From Microbacterium sp. (GTDB taxonomy: Bacteria; Actinomycetota; Actinomycetes; Actinomycetales; Microbacteriaceae), in NCBI RefSeq assembly GCF_003248605.1, contig NZ_QFPF01000003.1, positions 1-64,000 on the forward strand: a DNA stretch of 64,000 nucleotides, written 5' to 3'. Shown here one piece after another: positions 61,320 through 64,000 of this stretch. Both the position numbers and the translations under genes were made by a program. The stretch's first letter is position 1, and each line of letters starts with the position of its first letter. Below the pieces are notes generated by a model. The model searched no databases, was not told the DNA's origin, and was given only the letters and a program-made list of their open reading frames with translations.

Positions 61320-62507
61320 GTGAGCGAGTCCCCGCAGCAGCCGCGTCGGCGTTTGGCCGACATGCTTCGCGAGCGCACGGTCGTCAGCGACATCGCCCCC
61401 GGCATCCCTCGCGGTCTTCGTGTGGCGACGGCGTATGCGTGGCGCCTGCTCGTGATCGCGGGGGCGATCGCCGTGGCCATCTGGATCGTCATCCAGCTCA
61501 AGCTGCTCGTCGTCCCGCTCCTGATCGCGATCCTCGTCACCGCGCTGCTCTGGCCCGCGTTCACATGGATGCTGCGCCACCGCGTACCCCGCTGGCTCGC
61601 GATCGTGATCTCGGTGCTCGGCACGCTCGCCGTGGTCGCCGCGCTGTTCTGGCTGGTCATCTGGCAGGTGTCACGGCAGTGGGCGAGTGTCCAGGATCGC
61701 ACGGTGGACGCGGTCCTGCAGCTGCGCCAGTACCTCATCGACGGGCCGCTGCACCTGACCGAGGGGCAGATCGACGACTGGCTCCAGCAGGCCTGGACCT
61801 TCATCCAGCAGCAGGCCGAAGTGCTGCTCTCGGGGGCGCTCGCGTTCGGATCGACGCTCGGCCACGTCGTCACCGGCGCCCTGCTGGCGCTGTTCATCCT
61901 GCTCTGCACCCTGGCCGACGGCGGCGGTATCTGGAAGTGGACGCTGCGGCTGTTCCCGCGAGAGGCCCGTCCGGCCGTCGACGGGGCCGCGCGCTCGGGC
62001 TGGGTGACGGTGGTCAACTACGCCCGCACGCAGCTGCTCGTGGCCACGATCGATGCCGTCGGCATCGGCCTGGGCGCTTTCCTGCTCGGGGTGCCGCTCG
62101 CGATCCCGGTCGCCGTGCTGGTCTTCCTCGGCGCGTTCGTGCCGTTCATCGGAGCGATCGTCACCGGCACCGTCGCGGTGTTCCTCGCCCTGGTGTACAA
62201 CGGCCCCTGGATCGCCTTCTGGATGCTGGTGGTCGTCCTCGGTGTGCAGCAGCTCGAATCCCACGTGCTCCAGCCCATCCTGATGGGGTCCGCGGTCAAG
62301 GTGCATCCGTTGGCGGTCGTGCTCGTCGTGGCGGGCGGCGCGATGATTGCGGGCATCCCGGGTGCGCTGTTCGCGGTGCCCCTGGCCGCGTTCGTCAACG
62401 TGTTCGCCGTCTCGATCGGCTCGCGCGCGTGGGAGGATCCGGAGCGGGCCGTGCGCGGTGACCTGATCTGGAGCACGGTGCCCAGACCCCGAAGGAGTAC
62501 CCGATGA
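61320..62507 (+). CDS. AI-2E family transporter (PerM-like permease)
   Basis: A 395-residue membrane protein with about eight helices. Two N-terminal helices (AWRLLVIAGAIAVAIWIVIQLKLLVVPLLIAILVTALLWP) are followed by a soluble loop, then the conserved C-terminal half GAFLLGVPLAIPVAVLVFLGAFVPFIGAIVTGTVAVFLALVYNG and GVQQLESHVLQPILMGSAVKVHPLAVVLVVAGG. The family includes TqsA of E. coli and Na+/H+ antiporters; real substrates are unclear. The stop overlaps the ilvA start by 4 bp. Confidence 0.92.
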   Translation: MSESPQQPRRRLADMLRERTVVSDIAPGIPRGLRVATAYAWRLLVIAGAIAVAIWIVIQLKLLVVPLLIAILVTALLWPAFTWMLRHRVPRWLAIVISVLGTLAVVAALFWLVIWQVSRQWASVQDRTVDAVLQLRQYLIDGPLHLTEGQIDDWLQQAWTFIQQQAEVLLSGALAFGSTLGHVVTGALLALFILLCTLADGGGIWKWTLRLFPREARPAVDGAARSGWVTVVNYARTQLLVATIDAVGIGLGAFLLGVPLAIPVAVLVFLGAFVPFIGAIVTGTVAVFLALVYNGPWIAFWMLVVVLGVQQLESHVLQPILMGSAVKVHPLAVVLVVAGGAMIAGIPGALFAVPLAAFVNVFAVSIGSRAWEDPERAVRGDLIWSTVPRPRRSTR

Positions 62508-63754
62508 GCGTTCCCGAGCCCCTCGTGCAGTCGATGCCGACGCTGGCGGAGTTCGAGGACGCGGCGGCCGAGCTGCACGGAGTCATCGGGCACACGCCGC
62601 TCGAGCTGTCGCAGCACCTCTCCGACGTCTTGGGGGTGCCGGTGCATCTCAAGCTCGAGAACCTGCAGCGCACCGGCTCGTTCAAGATCCGCGGCGCGAC
62701 GTACCGTCTCTCGCGGCTCAGCGCCGAGGAGCGCGCGCGGGGAGTGGTGGCGGCATCCGCCGGGAACCACGCCCAGGGCGTCGCGCTCGCGGCGCAGGAG
62801 CTGGGGATCGCGGCGACGATCTTCATGCCGCTGGGAGTGCCGGTGCCCAAGCTCCTCGCGACCAGGGGCTACGGCGCCGATGTCATCCTCGAGGGGGCGA
62901 CCGTCGAGACGCCGCTGCGGCTGGCGGCGGAGTTCGCCGAGCGCACGGGCGCCGTGTTGATCCCGCCCTTCGACCATCGCGACATCGTCGTCGGGCAGGG
63001 CACGCTCGGTCTCGAGCTGATCGACGATCTGCCCGAGGTCGAGACGATCCTCGTCGGGATCGGCGGCGGCGGGCTCATCGCCGGCGTCGCCGCCGCCGTC
63101 AAGGCGCGGGCCGCCGCAGAGGGGCGCACCGTGCGCATCATCGGCGTCCAGGCCGAGAATGCCGCGCCGTACCCGCTCTCGCTGCGCGCGGGTCACCCGG
63201 TCGAGGTCGAGACTCGGCCGACGATCGCCGACGGAATCCTCGTCGCGCGCCCCGGCGACATCCCGTTCGGCATCATCCGCGACCTCGTCGACGACGTCGT
63301 GACGGTCACCGACGACGACATCGCCCGGGCTCTTCTGGTGCTGCTCGAGCGTGCCAAGGTCGTCGTCGAACCCGCCGGCGCCGTCGGCGTCGCCGCGATC
63401 CTCGCGGGCAAGGTGCAGGCGCAGGGTCCGACGATCGCTGTGCTCTCGGGCGGCAACATCGACCCGCTGCTGCTGCAGCGCGTCGTTTCACACGGGCTGG
63501 CAGCATCCGGCCGGTACATGACGATGCGCATCCCGTTGCCCGATCGTCCGGGTCAGCTCTCGCGGGTGTCGGATCTCATCGCGCATGCCGGGGCCAACGT
63601 CATCGAGGTGCTGCACACCCGGCACGGCCAGGGACTGCAGATCAGCGAGGTGATCCTGCAGATCAGCGTCGAGACGCGCGGCGAGGAGCACAAGGCTCTG
63701 ACCCTGCAGACGCTCAAGGACGCGGGCTTCGACCCCGTGGTCGTGCCCGACTGA
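62504..63754 (+). CDS. ilvA: Threonine ammonia-lyase with C-terminal ACT domain
   Basis: A 416-residue PLP enzyme that turns threonine into 2-oxobutyrate, the first step of isoleucine synthesis. The PLP Lys is in LKLENLQRTGSFKIRGATYRL; the substrate loop is ASAGNHAQGVALAAQ; the phosphate site is VGIGGGGLIAGVAAA. Residues about 335-416 (MRIPLPDRPGQLSRVSDLIAHAGANVIEVLHTR) form a single ACT domain, as in the shorter TdcB-like allosteric form found in actinobacteria. A GAAGGAG site precedes the ATG at 62504, which overlaps the permease stop. Confidence 0.95.
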   Translation: MSVPEPLVQSMPTLAEFEDAAAELHGVIGHTPLELSQHLSDVLGVPVHLKLENLQRTGSFKIRGATYRLSRLSAEERARGVVAASAGNHAQGVALAAQELGIAATIFMPLGVPVPKLLATRGYGADVILEGATVETPLRLAAEFAERTGAVLIPPFDHRDIVVGQGTLGLELIDDLPEVETILVGIGGGGLIAGVAAAVKARAAAEGRTVRIIGVQAENAAPYPLSLRAGHPVEVETRPTIADGILVARPGDIPFGIIRDLVDDVVTVTDDDIARALLVLLERAKVVVEPAGAVGVAAILAGKVQAQGPTIAVLSGGNIDPLLLQRVVSHGLAASGRYMTMRIPLPDRPGQLSRVSDLIAHAGANVIEVLHTRHGQGLQISEVILQISVETRGEEHKALTLQTLKDAGFDPVVVPD

Positions 63755-63780
63755 GGCGCGGTCCTTCGCGCAGACTTGCG

Positions 63781-63831
63781 TGTCCCGATTTCTGTCGCTG
63801 TGGCGTCGATCGAGCGACAGATTGTGGGACG
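63781..63831. repeat. 51-nt palindromic repeat, family 1 copy D1
   Basis: Left arm TGTCCCGATTTCTGTCGC, right arm GCGACAGATTGTGGGACG, partly mispaired at the outer end. It is 26 bp after the ilvA stop. The same 30-nt loop side occurs in copy D2. Confidence 0.87.
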
Positions 63832-63862
63832 TGCATCCGGCCGGCCGCCGCGCGCAGACTTG

Positions 63863-63913
63863 CGTGTCCCGATTTCTGTCGCTGTGGCGTCGATCAAGCG
63901 ACAGAAATCGGGA
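63863..63913. repeat. 51-nt palindromic repeat, family 1 copy D2
   Basis: Left arm TGTCCCGATTTCTGTCGC, right arm GCGACAGAAATCGGGACA, perfect pairing. Copies D1 and D2 plus the preceding CGCGCAGACTTGCG are a direct 82-bp duplication. Confidence 0.9.
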
Positions 63914-63973
63914 CACGCTCACCCACGCGCACCAACCGCGAACCCGAGAGGGTGAGGCGCGGGATGCTGTCGC

Positions 63974-64000
63974 TCAGTCGCCCGCGTACGTCTCGACCTT
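63974..64000 (-). CDS. 3' end of a minus-strand gene (partial)
   Basis: A stop codon at 63974-63976 closes an open minus-strand frame that reaches the window edge and ends KVETYAGD. Only eight residues are visible, so no product is named. Position after ilvA would suit greA in an actinobacterium, but that is a guess. Confidence 0.35.
   Translation of the reverse strand, partial: KVETYAGD

Overview
The window comes from a high-GC Gram-positive bacterium of the Actinomycetota, most likely the family Microbacteriaceae (Microbacterium or a relative). I base this on the strong G/C third-position bias, frequent GTG starts, 4-bp GTGA/ATGA overlaps between genes, and proteins typical of the group (DUF501, DUF427, DUF2254, an FtsB-like septum protein after enolase). 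There is no rRNA, prophage, transposase, CRISPR array or plasmid function here; this is ordinary chromosome.

The backbone is a conserved actinobacterial housekeeping order also known from Mycobacterium: rsmA-ispE, tRNA-Gln-glmU-prs, rplY-pth, mfd, mazG, eno-ftsB-DUF501. Variable genes are inserted into it. 1-5132 holds the end of a sugar transporter, rsmA, an aldo/keto reductase, ispE, a DUF2254 membrane protein and a tiny Cys-rich protein. 5181-9338 holds a rhodanese lipoprotein behind a CsoR/CstR-like operator, a DUF427 protein and a four-gene osmoprotectant ABC importer. 9335-15520 holds an oxidoreductase, an ABC-F protein, a MarR regulator, then tRNA-Gln-glmU-prs.

A 20.7-kb block lies between prs and rplY. 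It carries a P-type cation ATPase; a three-gene flavin electron-transfer module (FMN-binding lipoprotein, ApbE, and a membrane NqrB/RnfD-like domain fused to a ferredoxin-reductase domain); a two-component system divergent from a MacB-type ABC transporter with OmpR-type direct repeats between them; and a gluconate/ketogluconate/idonate catabolic cluster (gnd, KDPG aldolase, FGGY kinase, 2-hydroxyacid dehydrogenase, GntR regulator, GntP permease, SDR, zinc dehydrogenase) with two matching palindromic operators. From 36 kb the backbone resumes: rplY, pth, two small membrane proteins, mfd, a hexapeptide protein, ppc, nhaA, mazG, hisS, an SGNH hydrolase, an O-methyltransferase, eno, ftsB, DUF501, a subtilase, NDH-2, an unusual tRNA with a UAA anticodon, terC behind a yybP-ykoY manganese riboswitch, lemA, a YcaQ-family protein, an AI-2E-family permease and ilvA.

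The most distinctive non-coding content is a set of intergenic palindromes. One family has six copies, all exactly 51 nt long (10454, 26733, 42384, 42478, 63781, 63863). A second family has four copies in 21511-21823. There are also several single large inverted repeats and two short tandem arrays. Eleven genes show a TANNNT-like -10 hexamer placed 5-7 nt before the start codon, which suggests widespread leaderless transcription. The glmU start codon lies two bases after the tRNA-Gln 3' end, so tRNA maturation could itself create a leaderless glmU mRNA.
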